From Acidobacteriota bacterium (GTDB lineage: Bacteria > Acidobacteriota > Terriglobia > Terriglobales > Acidobacteriaceae), in NCBI GenBank assembly GCA_021780075.1, contig JAJXZL010000002.1:62001-126000 (forward strand): a stretch of DNA of 64,000 nucleotides, written 5' to 3'. Position numbers and translations under genes: made by a program. Below the pieces are notes generated by a model. The model made no database searches. It was not told the origin of the DNA and worked only from the letters and a program-made list of their open reading frames with translations. Numbering within the stretch: position 1 is the stretch's first letter; each line of letters starts with the position of its first letter. Shown in pieces: positions 45,806-59,383 of the stretch.

Positions 45806-47779
<1,974 letters not shown>

Positions 47780-47794
47780 CTCCACCTACCTACT

Positions 47795-48597
47795 GGGTTG
47801 CCCCATCCTTGTCCTTCGCGCCAGCAAAGGACAGGGTGGGATAGCGATAAACCCGGAACCTGCAAGATATCCAACCCCACCATGCCTGGGTTGCCCCATC
47901 CTTGTCCTTTGCGCCAGCGAAGGACAGGGTGGGATAGCGATGAACCCGGAATCTCCAAGAAATCTAGCTTCACCATGCCTGGGTTGCCCCATCCTTGTCC
48001 TTTGCGCCAGCGAAGGACAGGGTGGGATAGCGATGAACCCGGAACCTGCAAGATATCCAACCCCGCCATGCCGGGTTGCCCCATCCTTGTCCTTTGCGCC
48101 AGCAAAGGACAGGGTGGGATAGCGATGAACCCGGAATCTCCAAGAAATCTAGCTTCACCATGCCTGGGTTGCCCCACCCTTGTCCTTCGCGCCAGCAAAG
48201 GACAGGGTGGGATACCGATGAACCCGGAACCTTCAAGAAATCTGGCTTCACCATGCCTGGGTTGCCCCATCCTTGTCCTTTGCGCCAGCGAAGGACAGGG
48301 TGGGATAGCGATAAATCCGTAACCTGCAAGATATCCAACCCCGCCATGCCGGGTTGCCCCATCCTTGTCCTTCGCGCCAGCAAAGGACAGGGTGGGATGG
48401 CGATAAACCCGGAACCTGCAAGATATCCAACCCCACCATGCCTGGGTTGCCCCATCCTTGTCCTTCGCGCCAGCAAAGGACAGGGTGGGATAGCGATAAA
48501 CCCGGAACCTGCAAGATATCTAGCTTCACCATGCCTGGGTTGCCCCACCCTTGTCCTTCGCGCAGCGAAGGACAGGGTGGGATAGCGATGAACCTCA
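47795..48597. repeat. Tandem array of nine REP-like palindromic units
   Basis: Units begin GGGTTGCCCC at 47795, 47888, 47981, 48073, 48166, 48259, 48351, 48444 and 48537, a period of 92-93 bases; the last is a 60-base partial copy. Each unit has a near-perfect hairpin: CCCATCCTTGTCCTTYGC, short GCC loop, and GCRAAGGACAGGGTGGG. A 45-base tail follows, in two versions (CTGCAAGATATCCAACC and CTCCAAGAAATCTAGCTTC). The 93-base period keeps frames open on both strands, but these are not genes. The array sits between the ABC-F stop and the RAYT gene, the usual place for the substrate of such a transposase. Confidence 0.92.
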
Positions 48598-48630
48598 GCA
48601 GAGCGTGGGAGTAGAATCTCGTCAGCGAAA

Positions 48631-49206
48631 ATGCCCAAGCCCAAACGCTATCAACACCAGCGCTGCCTGCACTTCATCACCGTCAGTTGCTACCGACGCA
48701 TGGCGCTGCTCAATACCGAAGAAGCGCGGGACACCTTCGAGCAGACACTGGAACGTGTTCGCCGCTGGTACGGTTGTCGCGTAACCGGCTACGTCGTCAT
48801 GCCGGAGCATGTTCATCTACTGATCAGTGAACCGGAACGAAGCGAACTCTCCGTCGTGTTGCAGATGCTCAAGCAGACCACCTCGCGCAATCTTCGCGCG
48901 CCGCTGTTAGAGCATTTCTGGCAGCCACGCTATTACGATTTTCCCGTGTGGAGTGAAGACAAGAGCATTGAGAAGCTCCGCTACATCCACCGCAACCCGG
49001 TCAGGCGCGGATTGGCAGCGCGCCCCGAGGATTGGCGCTGGAGCAGTTTTGTGCACCATGCAACAGGAAAAGAGGGCCCGGTAGAAATCGGGTCACGCTG
49101 GACCGCGGCAAAGCAAGAGCAAACAAGCCTACTGCCAGCTCTCATCACAGCCCGCCCTTCGCCAACACAAGGCGAAAGGACGGGGCAACTCATTGAGAAG
49201 CCATGA
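48631..49206 (+). CDS. REP-associated tyrosine transposase (RAYT)
   Basis: A 191-residue single-strand transposase of the Y1/HUH superfamily. The N-terminus YQHQRCLHFITVSCYRR is the family opening; the HUH motif is EHVHLL (His60, His62) after VTGYVVMP, and the catalytic tyrosine is Tyr118 in LRYIHRNPVRRGL, followed by WRWSSFVHH. All catalytic residues are present. The tail after residue 150 is unrelated and low in motifs. RAYTs are domesticated, single-copy relatives of IS200/IS605 TnpA that cut and join REP palindromes; they have no terminal repeats of their own. Nine REP-like units lie directly upstream, so this one very likely recognises them. ATG 48631 is 34 bases past the array. Confidence 0.93.
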   Translation: MPKPKRYQHQRCLHFITVSCYRRMALLNTEEARDTFEQTLERVRRWYGCRVTGYVVMPEHVHLLISEPERSELSVVLQMLKQTTSRNLRAPLLEHFWQPRYYDFPVWSEDKSIEKLRYIHRNPVRRGLAARPEDWRWSSFVHHATGKEGPVEIGSRWTAAKQEQTSLLPALITARPSPTQGERTGQLIEKP

Positions 49207-49297
49207 TGCGAAAGGCCGGACCAACCCGCCAACCGGCAACTCTTCAATGTGAAACTAGTAAACAGTCCACCCTTTGCGGGCCCATCCCCCGGGGAAC

Positions 49298-49320
49298 CTC
49301 CAGTCTGGCTGGAGCCTTTT
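49298..49320 (+). terminator. Possible weak terminator after the RAYT gene
   Basis: CTCCAG (49298-49303), five-base loop, CTGGAG (49309-49314), then CCTTTT. The stem is short, so it is only a candidate. Confidence 0.4.
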
Positions 49321-49433
49321 CGGGTCTGTCCAGATTGCAGACGAAGAAGCATGGTGCTGGCTTGCCGCTTTCAATCATGGCAGGTTGACCGCCTATGTCG
49401 GATATTCAAGAGACGTGTTACCCTGTCCGCACC

Positions 49434-50489
49434 ATGCGACTTCGACTTTTCTTGTCCCTGTCTCTTGTTGCCTGGTTGCAGGTGTTCTGTCAGCAGCCTA
49501 CCTCTGTTCCTTCGGCTTCGATCCTGCCGAAAGATCCGCGGGCGATCCTCGAAGCGGCTCGGGCTCATTACAACTTCACTGACCCAAGCCTTAAGCCATG
49601 GCACTTGAAGGCGAGTTATCGGCTTAACGATGCGAATGGTCAGCTCGATCAGCAGGGTACGTGGGAATACTGGTGGGCTTCACCTTCGGTGCATCGCAGC
49701 AGTGTGACAAGACAGGGCGAATCACACTCCGAATGGGCACTCGCGAACGGCACAGTCTACAAAAAGTTTGATGGTGTGCCGTTGAAATACTTCGAGAGAA
49801 ATTTAGATACGATTCTTCTGCGCCAGTTGCCACAACAAAGCTTCGTCGATTCTGGTAAATCGAGTCTTGGCCTCAAGATGATCGGCAAGGGTTCATCAAG
49901 CACTGCATGTGTGACCTTCGCCTCTTTGCCCCTAAAACCAATCGCCGCACAAGACTACTACTGCTTCGATCCCACAACGCTTGCGCTGATCGAGAGATTC
50001 ACGGATCCAATTGATTACAGATATGGTCAATTCGTCAAAATGGGAGACCGCTACATTCCACGCCAGACCATCGTCACAATTGGAAAGCGAGCCGCATTGA
50101 CGATCTCGATCGAGACAATCGAGGTTATCGATGCCAGGAATCCGGCGTTCATACCCGCGACTGACGCAGTGTTGGTACACGACGCCGCACCGCGTGAGGT
50201 GTTCGAGAATTCTGTATTCGAGCAAGTAAAAATGTTCATGAAGAAGATGCCGCCCGTTTACCCGCAGGCCGCAAAGAAACAACGCATACAAGGAGCCGTT
50301 GTACTTGGAGTAACAATCGGAGCCGATGGGAAGATCCGCGATCTTGAGGTGCTGGGTTCGCCTTCGCCACTATTTAGCAAATCAGCGTCAGACTACGTTA
50401 AGAACTGGGAATTTCGGACCTTCACTTTCAATGGGCAACCCGTGGAAGTAGAAACCAGGATCGTGATCCATTACACGATGAGCGGTTAA
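49434..50489 (+). CDS. Exported protein with TonB C-terminal domain
   Basis: A 351-residue protein. ATG 49434 starts a signal peptide MRLRLFLSLSLVAWLQVFC, possibly with the Cys near the cleavage site lipidated; an upstream start lacks a leader. Residues 50-255 form a strand-rich domain without a recognised family (WHLKASYRLNDANGQLDQQG and later DYYCFDP). The last 80 residues are a TonB C-terminal domain: PPVYPQAAKKQRIQGAVVLG, VTIGADGKIRDLEVLG, VKNWEFRTFTFNGQPVEVE. It lacks the N-terminal anchor and proline-rich spacer of a real TonB energy transducer, so it may be a scaffold or sensor using the fold; such proteins are frequent in Acidobacteria. Confidence 0.8.
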   Translation: MRLRLFLSLSLVAWLQVFCQQPTSVPSASILPKDPRAILEAARAHYNFTDPSLKPWHLKASYRLNDANGQLDQQGTWEYWWASPSVHRSSVTRQGESHSEWALANGTVYKKFDGVPLKYFERNLDTILLRQLPQQSFVDSGKSSLGLKMIGKGSSSTACVTFASLPLKPIAAQDYYCFDPTTLALIERFTDPIDYRYGQFVKMGDRYIPRQTIVTIGKRAALTISIETIEVIDARNPAFIPATDAVLVHDAAPREVFENSVFEQVKMFMKKMPPVYPQAAKKQRIQGAVVLGVTIGADGKIRDLEVLGSPSPLFSKSASDYVKNWEFRTFTFNGQPVEVETRIVIHYTMSG

Positions 50490-50523
50490 GAGCCCGCAAT
50501 TCTTGCAAAGTCCTTCTCGGGAG

Positions 50524-50580
50524 CCGGGTTGCCCCGCCCAGTCCTTCGCGCAGCCAACGGCAGGGTGGGCGTTGAACCCC
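50524..50580. repeat. Dispersed REP-like element, degenerate
   Basis: Begins CGGGTTGCCCCGCCCAGTCC and ends in AGGGTGGGCGTTGAACCC, the frame of the array unit with mutated arms; it starts 34 bases after the TonB-type stop. Confidence 0.75.
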
Positions 50581-50681
50581 ACTTCAGGGGCAGACCGATC
50601 TGGGTAGCACGGCGGTGGAGTTCTACGAAGCTGGCGATGTCCCATTCCAGCATCAGCATCGGCTGGGGACGGAGGCGGGTG

Positions 50682-50723
50682 CCCCATCCATGGCGTTCGC
50701 CGCAGGCGGGCGACATGGGTGGG
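50682..50723. repeat. REP-like inverted repeat, diverged arms
   Basis: CCCATCCATG (50683-50692) pairs with CATGGGTGGG (50714-50723) with one wobble; the outer bases match the REP consensus while the inner arm sequence differs from the array. Confidence 0.65.
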
Positions 50724-50748
50724 AGACCACAATCCCAACCCAGCCACG

Positions 50749-50808
50749 GGGTTGCCCCATCCTTGTCCTTCGCCCCAGCGAAGGACAGGGTGGGATACCG
50801 ACGCCCCT
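50749..50808. repeat. Dispersed REP-like element, near-consensus
   Basis: GGGGTTGCCCCATCCTTGTC, a CCCCAGC loop, and GAAGGACAGGGTGGGAT. Nearly identical to the array hairpin but lacking its tail. Confidence 0.85.
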
Positions 50809-50939
50809 CAGGGTCCAAAAAATCTTCCCTCCATTTTGCAGATCATTTCCCCTCAATCCCGCACAATGGAATTGCAGCAGTAGAAATCCATCAGGTATGC
50901 CCCGGTTTAATGTGTCAGACTTGTCCCCGGTCCGTACCA

Positions 50940-50972
50940 CCCCCTACCCCCCTACCCCCCCTTTTTGGCCCC
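50940..50972 (-). other. Four C-tracts, possible G-quadruplex on the minus strand
   Basis: C-runs of 5, 6, 7 and 4 bases at 50940-50944, 50947-50952, 50955-50961 and 50969-50972, separated by TA, TA and TTTTTGG. On the minus strand this is a G4-capable sequence about 130 bases upstream of ppc. Confidence 0.6.
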
Positions 50973-51100
50973 TGAAAAAATCGGCGGTTTTCCACAAAAT
51001 CTTGCAGAGAATTACGCAGTCCTGCAGTCCGCCAGCGCACCGCGCCCAGCCTCCACCCCCTGAGACGCCCACCACATCCCGTCAGGCATAATCAAATAAG

Positions 51101-53947
<2,847 letters not shown>

Positions 53948-54145
53948 CCTGAACAGCCACGCAGCTGCGACAGCACCAAAAGAAGGCGACAGGAGTAACT
54001 TCTTAGCGGCCAGCGACCGTGCGTCGGACACGGCACGGGTGGGTGGCGTACTTCTGACACACATTCCACCGTGTACCTAACGGAAAAATACTCCGCAAAG
54101 TGCCAGAGGGTTCTTGCCGGTTGCAGAAGTGGCTACCGAGACGGT

Positions 54146-54871
54146 TCAGTGACCGGCGGTAAGGGCTAGGTCACGGCGGACATAGCGGCGACCCTGGATT
54201 TCGTATTCGCCACTGGCGACGAGGGCGATGGCCTCGGAGTAGGCCTGGTGCTCCTCTTTCAGGATGCGGGCGGAGAGGGTCTTTGCGTCGTCGGTCTCAA
54301 GCACGGAAACAACCCTCTGGACGATGATGACGCCGTTGTCCAGATGCTCATCGACAAAGTGGACGGTGCACCCGGCGAACTTGACGCCGTAATCGAAGGC
54401 CTGCTGCTGCGCTTCAAGGCCGGGAAAGGCCGGAAGCAGCGAGGGATGGATGTTGAGGATGCGGCTGGGAAAAGCGGCGATGAACTCGGGCGAGAGCAGG
54501 CGCATGTAGCCGGCCAGGATAACCAGATCCACCTTGTGCTCCCGCAGGCAGGCAATCACGTCGGCATCGTGCTCGGCGCGCGGGCGGCCCTTGGAGATGA
54601 ACACCGCAGAGGGAAGACCGAGTTCACGCGTGACCGCCAGGCCGCAGGCATTGTTCATGTTCGAGATGACAACGGCGATCTCTACGCCCGCGAGCCGCCC
54701 TTCGCGAATGGCATGGGCAATGGCCACCAGGTTGGAGCCGCGGCCGGAGATGAGGACTCCCAGCCGAAGGGGGGTCTGCCGAACAGACGGCAGGGCGCTT
54801 TGCGCGCTTTCATCGTGCGGTGCTGCAGCGGGTAGGTTCAGTGGATTGCCCTCGGGAGCTAAAGCCCCCAT
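54146..54871 (-). CDS. purN: Phosphoribosylglycinamide formyltransferase
   Basis: A 241-residue enzyme that formylates GAR with 10-formyl-tetrahydrofolate, third step of purine synthesis. LRLGVLISGRGSNLVAI starts the fold (about residue 36) after an unusual 35-residue N-terminal extension; catalytic ILNIHPSLLPAFPG (Asn, His) and HFVDEHLDNGVIIVQ (Asp) are intact. If the true start lies inside, nearer residue 36, the length would be typical (about 205). Follows purM by 111 bases on the same strand. Confidence 0.95.
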   Translation of the reverse strand: MGALAPEGNPLNLPAAAPHDESAQSALPSVRQTPLRLGVLISGRGSNLVAIAHAIREGRLAGVEIAVVISNMNNACGLAVTRELGLPSAVFISKGRPRAEHDADVIACLREHKVDLVILAGYMRLLSPEFIAAFPSRILNIHPSLLPAFPGLEAQQQAFDYGVKFAGCTVHFVDEHLDNGVIIVQRVVSVLETDDAKTLSARILKEEHQAYSEAIALVASGEYEIQGRRYVRRDLALTAGH

Positions 54872-54982
54872 TGCTTCGGTTGGATCGCTCTGTACGAATT
54901 AAAACCCGTACCCTTCATCTGTAAACTTGTGCTCTCACGGTCCGCGGCAAATCAGTTCGCACCCTGCGCTCAGTGGCAAAGC

Positions 54983-56026
54983 TCACGTGTATTGCACCCG
55001 GCGTTCGCCCTTGACCACCCGGCCGATAACGTAGAACTTCTCTTCGGAGCGGTCGAGCAGGTTTTTTGCGCGCGTGAATTTTGCTGCGGGGATGGCGGCA
55101 ATGAGGCCGATACCCATGTTGAAGGTGCGCATCATCTCATCCTGCGACACTTGGCCGAGATCGCGGAGATACTCAAAAATGGGCAACACGGGCCACGAGC
55201 CCAGTTCGATTTGGGCGGCGGTGCCCTTGGGCAGAATGCGCGGCAGATTCTCAGTGATTCCGCCGCCGGTGATGTGGGCCATGCCTGTCGTCATTCCCGC
55301 CGCAACCAGCTTTTGAATGACGTGCAGGTAGCTGCGGTGGGTCTTCATCAGGGCCGCGCCCGCTTTGTCCTTGATGGCGGTGACGTATTGCGTGGGCTTG
55401 TAGCCGGCCACCTCAAAGAGCAGCTTGCGGGCCAGCGAATAGCCGTTGGTGTGCAGCCCGGTGGAGGGCAGGCCGATAAGGACGTCGCCGGGCTTGATCT
55501 CCGCGCCGGTGACCATCTTGTCGCGGTCCACCGCGCCGACGATGAAGCCGGCCAGGTCATACTCTCCGTCGGCGTAGAAGCCGGGCATCTGGGCGGTTTC
55601 GCCACCGATGAGGGCGCAGCCGTTGGCTTTGCAGGCTTCGGCCAAGCCGGTGACGACGCTCTCGGTCACATGCGGGTCGAGGCGGCCGCTGGCCAGATAG
55701 TCCAGGAAGAACAGCGGCGTGGCGCCCTGCACGGCAATGTCATTGACGCAGTGGTTCACAAGGTCGGCACCCACGGTATGGTGCATGCCCAGTTCAAAAG
55801 CCACCTTGAGCTTGGTGCCCACGCCGTCCGCCGAGCTGACCAGAATGGGGCTCTTCCAGCGCTGCAGATCAAGCCGGAAGAGCGCTCCAAAGCCGCCGAT
55901 GCCTCCCAACACATTGCGGTTAAATGTCTTTTGCGCCAGATACTTAATGCGTTCTTTGGCGCGGTCGCCGCCGGTAATGTCGACCCCGGCGTCGGCGTAG
56001 GTAACGGACTTGGGTTGGTTGGGCAC
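54983..56026 (-). CDS. purM: Phosphoribosylformylglycinamidine cyclo-ligase
   Basis: A 347-residue ATP-dependent synthetase making AIR from FGAM, fifth purine step. GTG 56026 starts PNQPKSVTYADAGVDI, the usual N-terminus. SSADGVGTKLKVAF, NHCVNDIAVQGATPLFFLDY, LIGGETAQMPGFY, GLPSTGLHTNGYSLAR and AHITGGGITENLPRILP are the family blocks. Upstream of purN on the minus strand, a purMN arrangement as in many bacteria. Confidence 0.97.
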   Translation of the reverse strand: MPNQPKSVTYADAGVDITGGDRAKERIKYLAQKTFNRNVLGGIGGFGALFRLDLQRWKSPILVSSADGVGTKLKVAFELGMHHTVGADLVNHCVNDIAVQGATPLFFLDYLASGRLDPHVTESVVTGLAEACKANGCALIGGETAQMPGFYADGEYDLAGFIVGAVDRDKMVTGAEIKPGDVLIGLPSTGLHTNGYSLARKLLFEVAGYKPTQYVTAIKDKAGAALMKTHRSYLHVIQKLVAAGMTTGMAHITGGGITENLPRILPKGTAAQIELGSWPVLPIFEYLRDLGQVSQDEMMRTFNMGIGLIAAIPAAKFTRAKNLLDRSEEKFYVIGRVVKGERRVQYT

Positions 56027-56176
56027 GGTGCGGGCTTTCTGCGTATGGAATCGCGCGCGGCCTGGCTGGCCGGAAATGTCGATTTTAGCAGGATTTCGGC
56101 GACGCAGCCGTGAGATGCGCGGTCTGCACTAATCCCGATGCAGAGGTACTGGCGAACCCGGCCGAGCCGCAGGGCC

Positions 56177-59100
56177 CTAGCGCGGCAGGCCCTGGTTGTG
56201 GTGGCTTTGGAGGCCGTTGAGCTTTTCAAACAGGGCATCGCGCAGGCCGTACAGCTCGGTCAGGCCAGTCAGAGCCGCCCCAGTTTGCCCCCGGGCCTTG
56301 AGCGCGACCAGCTCGGCCCCCAGTGCGTGCATCTCCTGGTGCAGGGAATTCATCTGCACGAAAGCCGACAGCCTGCCGCGTTGCGTCTGGGCCTCAGATT
56401 GCAGCCAGATGCCGAACTTGCAGTGGCTGTAATCGAGGGACGGCTCCTTGTGGCGCAGGCCCTTGAGAAAGTCTTCGATCCCCACAACCAATGCGCGATG
56501 TTCGACGCCGGCATGGAGCAGCGGCCAGTCATCCGTGGCAGCCGGCGCAACGTTGACCCACTGCGGGTGCGGACGCCAGGAGGCCGCCCAAGAGGGCAGC
56601 TCGTGCGCCGGCATGGGGCGGGCAATGCCGAAACCTTGCGCCAACTGACAGCCCAGGCGCAGCAGCATGAGTCCGTGGTCCACGGTCTCAACGCCCTCGG
56701 CAATAGCCCGTCGGCGGAAGGCGGTGGCCAGCCCAAGCACACCCTCAAGAATCGCGAGATCCTCGGGGTCGTCGAGCATGTCGTGGACAAAGCTCTGATC
56801 GATCTTGAGCACGTCCACGGGCAGGCGCTTGAGATAGGCAAGCGAGGAGTAGCCGGTGCCAAAATCATCCAGGGCGAAGGAAACACCCAGCCGGCTGCAG
56901 GCGCGCATGACCTGGGAGACCTGGCCTATATCCTGCAGGGCGCTGCTTTCAAGCACCTCCAGCTCCAGGTTGGATGGCGCGATGCCGGGGTGCTCGGCGA
57001 GCAGGGCCTGGAGCCGCTCGGCAAACACGGCTTGCTGCAAATGCTGAGCCGCGATGTTCACGCTGACAGGAATGTTAAGGCCGTCGGCGCGCCAGCGCGC
57101 CATCTGGGCGAGAGCGTTGTGGATGACCCACTCGCCAATGTCAATGGCCAGCGGATCACCTTCCACGACAGGCAGGAATTGCGTGGGCAGTATCAGGCCC
57201 CGCTCAGGGTGCTGCCAGCGAATAAGCGCCTCTGCGCCCAGAATGGCGCCCGTACTCATGTTGACCCTGGGCTGGAAGTAGAGCACGAACTCATTGCCCT
57301 CAAGAGCCTGACGGATGCGCCCCAGGTCCTCATGATGGCCGCGCATGCTGCGGTCGAGCCGGGGATCAAAGATGTGGTAACGGTTTTTGCCTTCAAGCTT
57401 GGCGTGGTACATGGCCTGGCTGGCCTGGCGCAGCAACTGGTCCGCATCCACGTCGTCGGCCTGGGGAAAGAAAGTAACACCGAGGCTGGCCGATATCGGC
57501 AGGGTAAGATCGCCCACCTGCACAGGTTCCGCCGCGGCCTGCTGGAGACGGGAAATGAGGGGCATGCCTTCCTGGATGGTGGAGAGATCGAGCAGCACGG
57601 CAGCAAACTCGTCGCCCCCGAGACGGGAAAGCGTGTCACCTTCGCGCAAGACGAGATTGATGCGCTGGGTGAAGGCGGTGAGCAACTGGTCGCCGATATT
57701 GTGGCCGTAGCGGTCATTGACGGCTTTGAAGTTGTCGAGGTCGAGACAGACGACTGCCGTCATCTGGCCGCGGCGGTGCGCATGAGCCATGGCCTGATGC
57801 AGGCGGTCGGCGACAAGGGTTCGGTTGGGCAGGCCGGTCAGCAAATCGTAGTGGGTGACATGCTCGAGCTTGAGTTCCTGTTCCTTGATTGAGGTGATGT
57901 CTGAGAACATTGCCACATATTGCCTGGGCTTGCCCTCTTCATCGGGCACGGCTGTGATGGTCAGATTCTCGGCATAGATGCGGCCGTTCTTGGCGCGATT
58001 CCAGATTTCGCCGGACCATGTGCCGCAGTCGGTGAGCTGGCTCCACATGTCTGCGTAAAACTCTCTGCTGTATCGGCCGGATTGCAGCACGCGCGGATTG
58101 CGACCCAGAACCTCTGCGCGAGCGTAGCCGGTGATGCGGGTGAAGGCATCATTGACGTCGAGAATGGAGCCGTTGGCGTCCGTAATCAGGATGCCTTCAG
58201 AAGCGTGCGTGAAGACGCTGGCCGCCAGGTGAAGCCGTTCGTCTGCCTGCTTCTGGCGGGTAATGTCTTCAGCGAAGAGGATGATGCCGCCGATGGTGCC
58301 GTTGCCGGCGAGCCAGGGACGCACCTTCCGGCGCACCCACATGACAGCGCCATCCGGCCGGCAAAAGGTGTCCTCGCCTGCCTCGATCGCTTCTCCGGCA
58401 AGGGCGCGGCGATGCGACTGCTTCCATCTCTCGGGCAGATCGGTAAAGATGTCGTAGTGGCAGCGCCCGACTAGCTCCTGCCCGTCCAGCCCGTGGCTCT
58501 CAACCCAGCGCCGGCTCGCAACAAGGTAGCGCATCTCACGGTCAAACATGGCCAGGGCGGCCGGAGCGTGCTGGATAAAAAGCTGAAGCAGTTCCCGGCT
58601 TTCGCGCAGTGCCGCCTCAGTGCGCTTGCGCTCGGTGATGTCCTGGATCGTGCCGCGCAGGACTGTGGGCCGCCCCTGCGCATCGCACACCACGCTTGCC
58701 ATTCCGTGCACCCAGCGCTCAGCGCCATCGCAATGGCGGATAATGCGAAACTCGCTGCTGAATGAGCTGCCCAAACCCACAAGATCATCGGCCAGACGGG
58801 CGGAAATCCTCGCACAATTCTCGGGATGAATAAGCGCCCGCCATCCTGCTTCGGTACGCTCGTACTCCTTGCCAATGCCGAGGATTTCGTCCATCACTTC
58901 TGAAGCCGACCAGCCGCCGGTGGCGATATCCAAAACATAGCTGCCTATGCCGGCGATCCTCTGCGCCTCGCGCAGCGACTCCTCGCTCTCGCGCAGTGAT
59001 TTCTCTACCTCCCGGGAGTGGAGATTCGCCGGCAGCGTCTGTTCATCCGGGCTGAAATGCGGGCTCTCCGCTTCCTGCAGCGTCAGATGCAGAAGAAGTC

Positions 59101-59383
59101 CGCCGCCGGAGCCAGCCTGCTTTGCGCATTGGCCGCGCGCGCTGCGCATGTCGCCCTGCGCGTGGCGCAGGCGGATTTTGAAGCCGTCCGGCTTATTCCA
59201 GTGCTCAGCGGAGAAAAGTTCGTCTGCGATGGCTGCATCGTCGGGGTGCACGCGGTCCTGCAAATGCACCTTGGCGGAGAGAAAGTCCTCCGGCTTGAAA
59301 CCCAGCAAAGCTTCAACCTCTTCGCTCACCGACAGGACTTGTGGGTATTCGCCCAGCAGAAAGCGAAAGGTGGCTTTAACCAT
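56177..59383 (-). CDS. PAS-GGDEF-EAL protein with C-terminal CZB zinc-binding domain
   Basis: About 1068 residues, no membrane spans. Four PAS-like domains (about 15-105, 140-258, 265-385, 390-505) lead to a diguanylate cyclase domain with intact LGGDEFAAV (about 597), then an EAL phosphodiesterase domain (GAEALIRWQHP, SLELEV-like LELEVLESS, ALDDFGTGYSS, IAEGVET). The last 100 residues form a chemoreceptor zinc-binding (CZB) domain: EHRALVVGIEDFL, DYSHCKFGIWLQSE, LHQEMHALG, giving the His-Cys-His-His ligand set. It would make or break c-di-GMP in response to redox/ligand signals at PAS and to zinc or oxidants at CZB. ATG 59383 is preferred over TTG 59401. Net activity cannot be predicted. Confidence 0.9.
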   Translation of the reverse strand: MVKATFRFLLGEYPQVLSVSEEVEALLGFKPEDFLSAKVHLQDRVHPDDAAIADELFSAEHWNKPDGFKIRLRHAQGDMRSARGQCAKQAGSGGGLLLHLTLQEAESPHFSPDEQTLPANLHSREVEKSLRESEESLREAQRIAGIGSYVLDIATGGWSASEVMDEILGIGKEYERTEAGWRALIHPENCARISARLADDLVGLGSSFSSEFRIIRHCDGAERWVHGMASVVCDAQGRPTVLRGTIQDITERKRTEAALRESRELLQLFIQHAPAALAMFDREMRYLVASRRWVESHGLDGQELVGRCHYDIFTDLPERWKQSHRRALAGEAIEAGEDTFCRPDGAVMWVRRKVRPWLAGNGTIGGIILFAEDITRQKQADERLHLAASVFTHASEGILITDANGSILDVNDAFTRITGYARAEVLGRNPRVLQSGRYSREFYADMWSQLTDCGTWSGEIWNRAKNGRIYAENLTITAVPDEEGKPRQYVAMFSDITSIKEQELKLEHVTHYDLLTGLPNRTLVADRLHQAMAHAHRRGQMTAVVCLDLDNFKAVNDRYGHNIGDQLLTAFTQRINLVLREGDTLSRLGGDEFAAVLLDLSTIQEGMPLISRLQQAAAEPVQVGDLTLPISASLGVTFFPQADDVDADQLLRQASQAMYHAKLEGKNRYHIFDPRLDRSMRGHHEDLGRIRQALEGNEFVLYFQPRVNMSTGAILGAEALIRWQHPERGLILPTQFLPVVEGDPLAIDIGEWVIHNALAQMARWRADGLNIPVSVNIAAQHLQQAVFAERLQALLAEHPGIAPSNLELEVLESSALQDIGQVSQVMRACSRLGVSFALDDFGTGYSSLAYLKRLPVDVLKIDQSFVHDMLDDPEDLAILEGVLGLATAFRRRAIAEGVETVDHGLMLLRLGCQLAQGFGIARPMPAHELPSWAASWRPHPQWVNVAPAATDDWPLLHAGVEHRALVVGIEDFLKGLRHKEPSLDYSHCKFGIWLQSEAQTQRGRLSAFVQMNSLHQEMHALGAELVALKARGQTGAALTGLTELYGLRDALFEKLNGLQSHHNQGLPR

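Larger units (their letters stand above)
50490..51100. other. Intergenic region with REP-like elements and a C-rich tract
   Basis: About 610 bases between the TonB-type gene and ppc. It contains three REP-like inverted repeats and a run of C-tracts, listed separately, and no supported gene. The ppc start at 51101 has only a weak ribosome site (AATAAG). Confidence 0.7.

Noticed and set aside
47795-48597. CRISPR array
   Set aside because: Units are 92-93 bases and repetitive throughout, without unique spacers, and there are no cas genes; the internal hairpin and adjacent RAYT explain it.
47786-48644. Long open frames on both strands through the tandem array, coding for a 31-residue repeated peptide
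   Set aside because: The 93-base period is divisible by three, so frames stay open automatically; no ribosome sites, frames exist on both strands, and the DNA hairpin rather than the peptide is what is conserved.
49434-50489. True TonB energy transducer
   Set aside because: The C-terminal domain matches, but there is no inner-membrane anchor plus proline-rich spacer; the leader looks cleavable.
56138-57892. 584-codon plus-strand frame over the GGDEF-EAL gene
   Set aside because: Antisense shadow; its minus-strand partner has complete catalytic domains.
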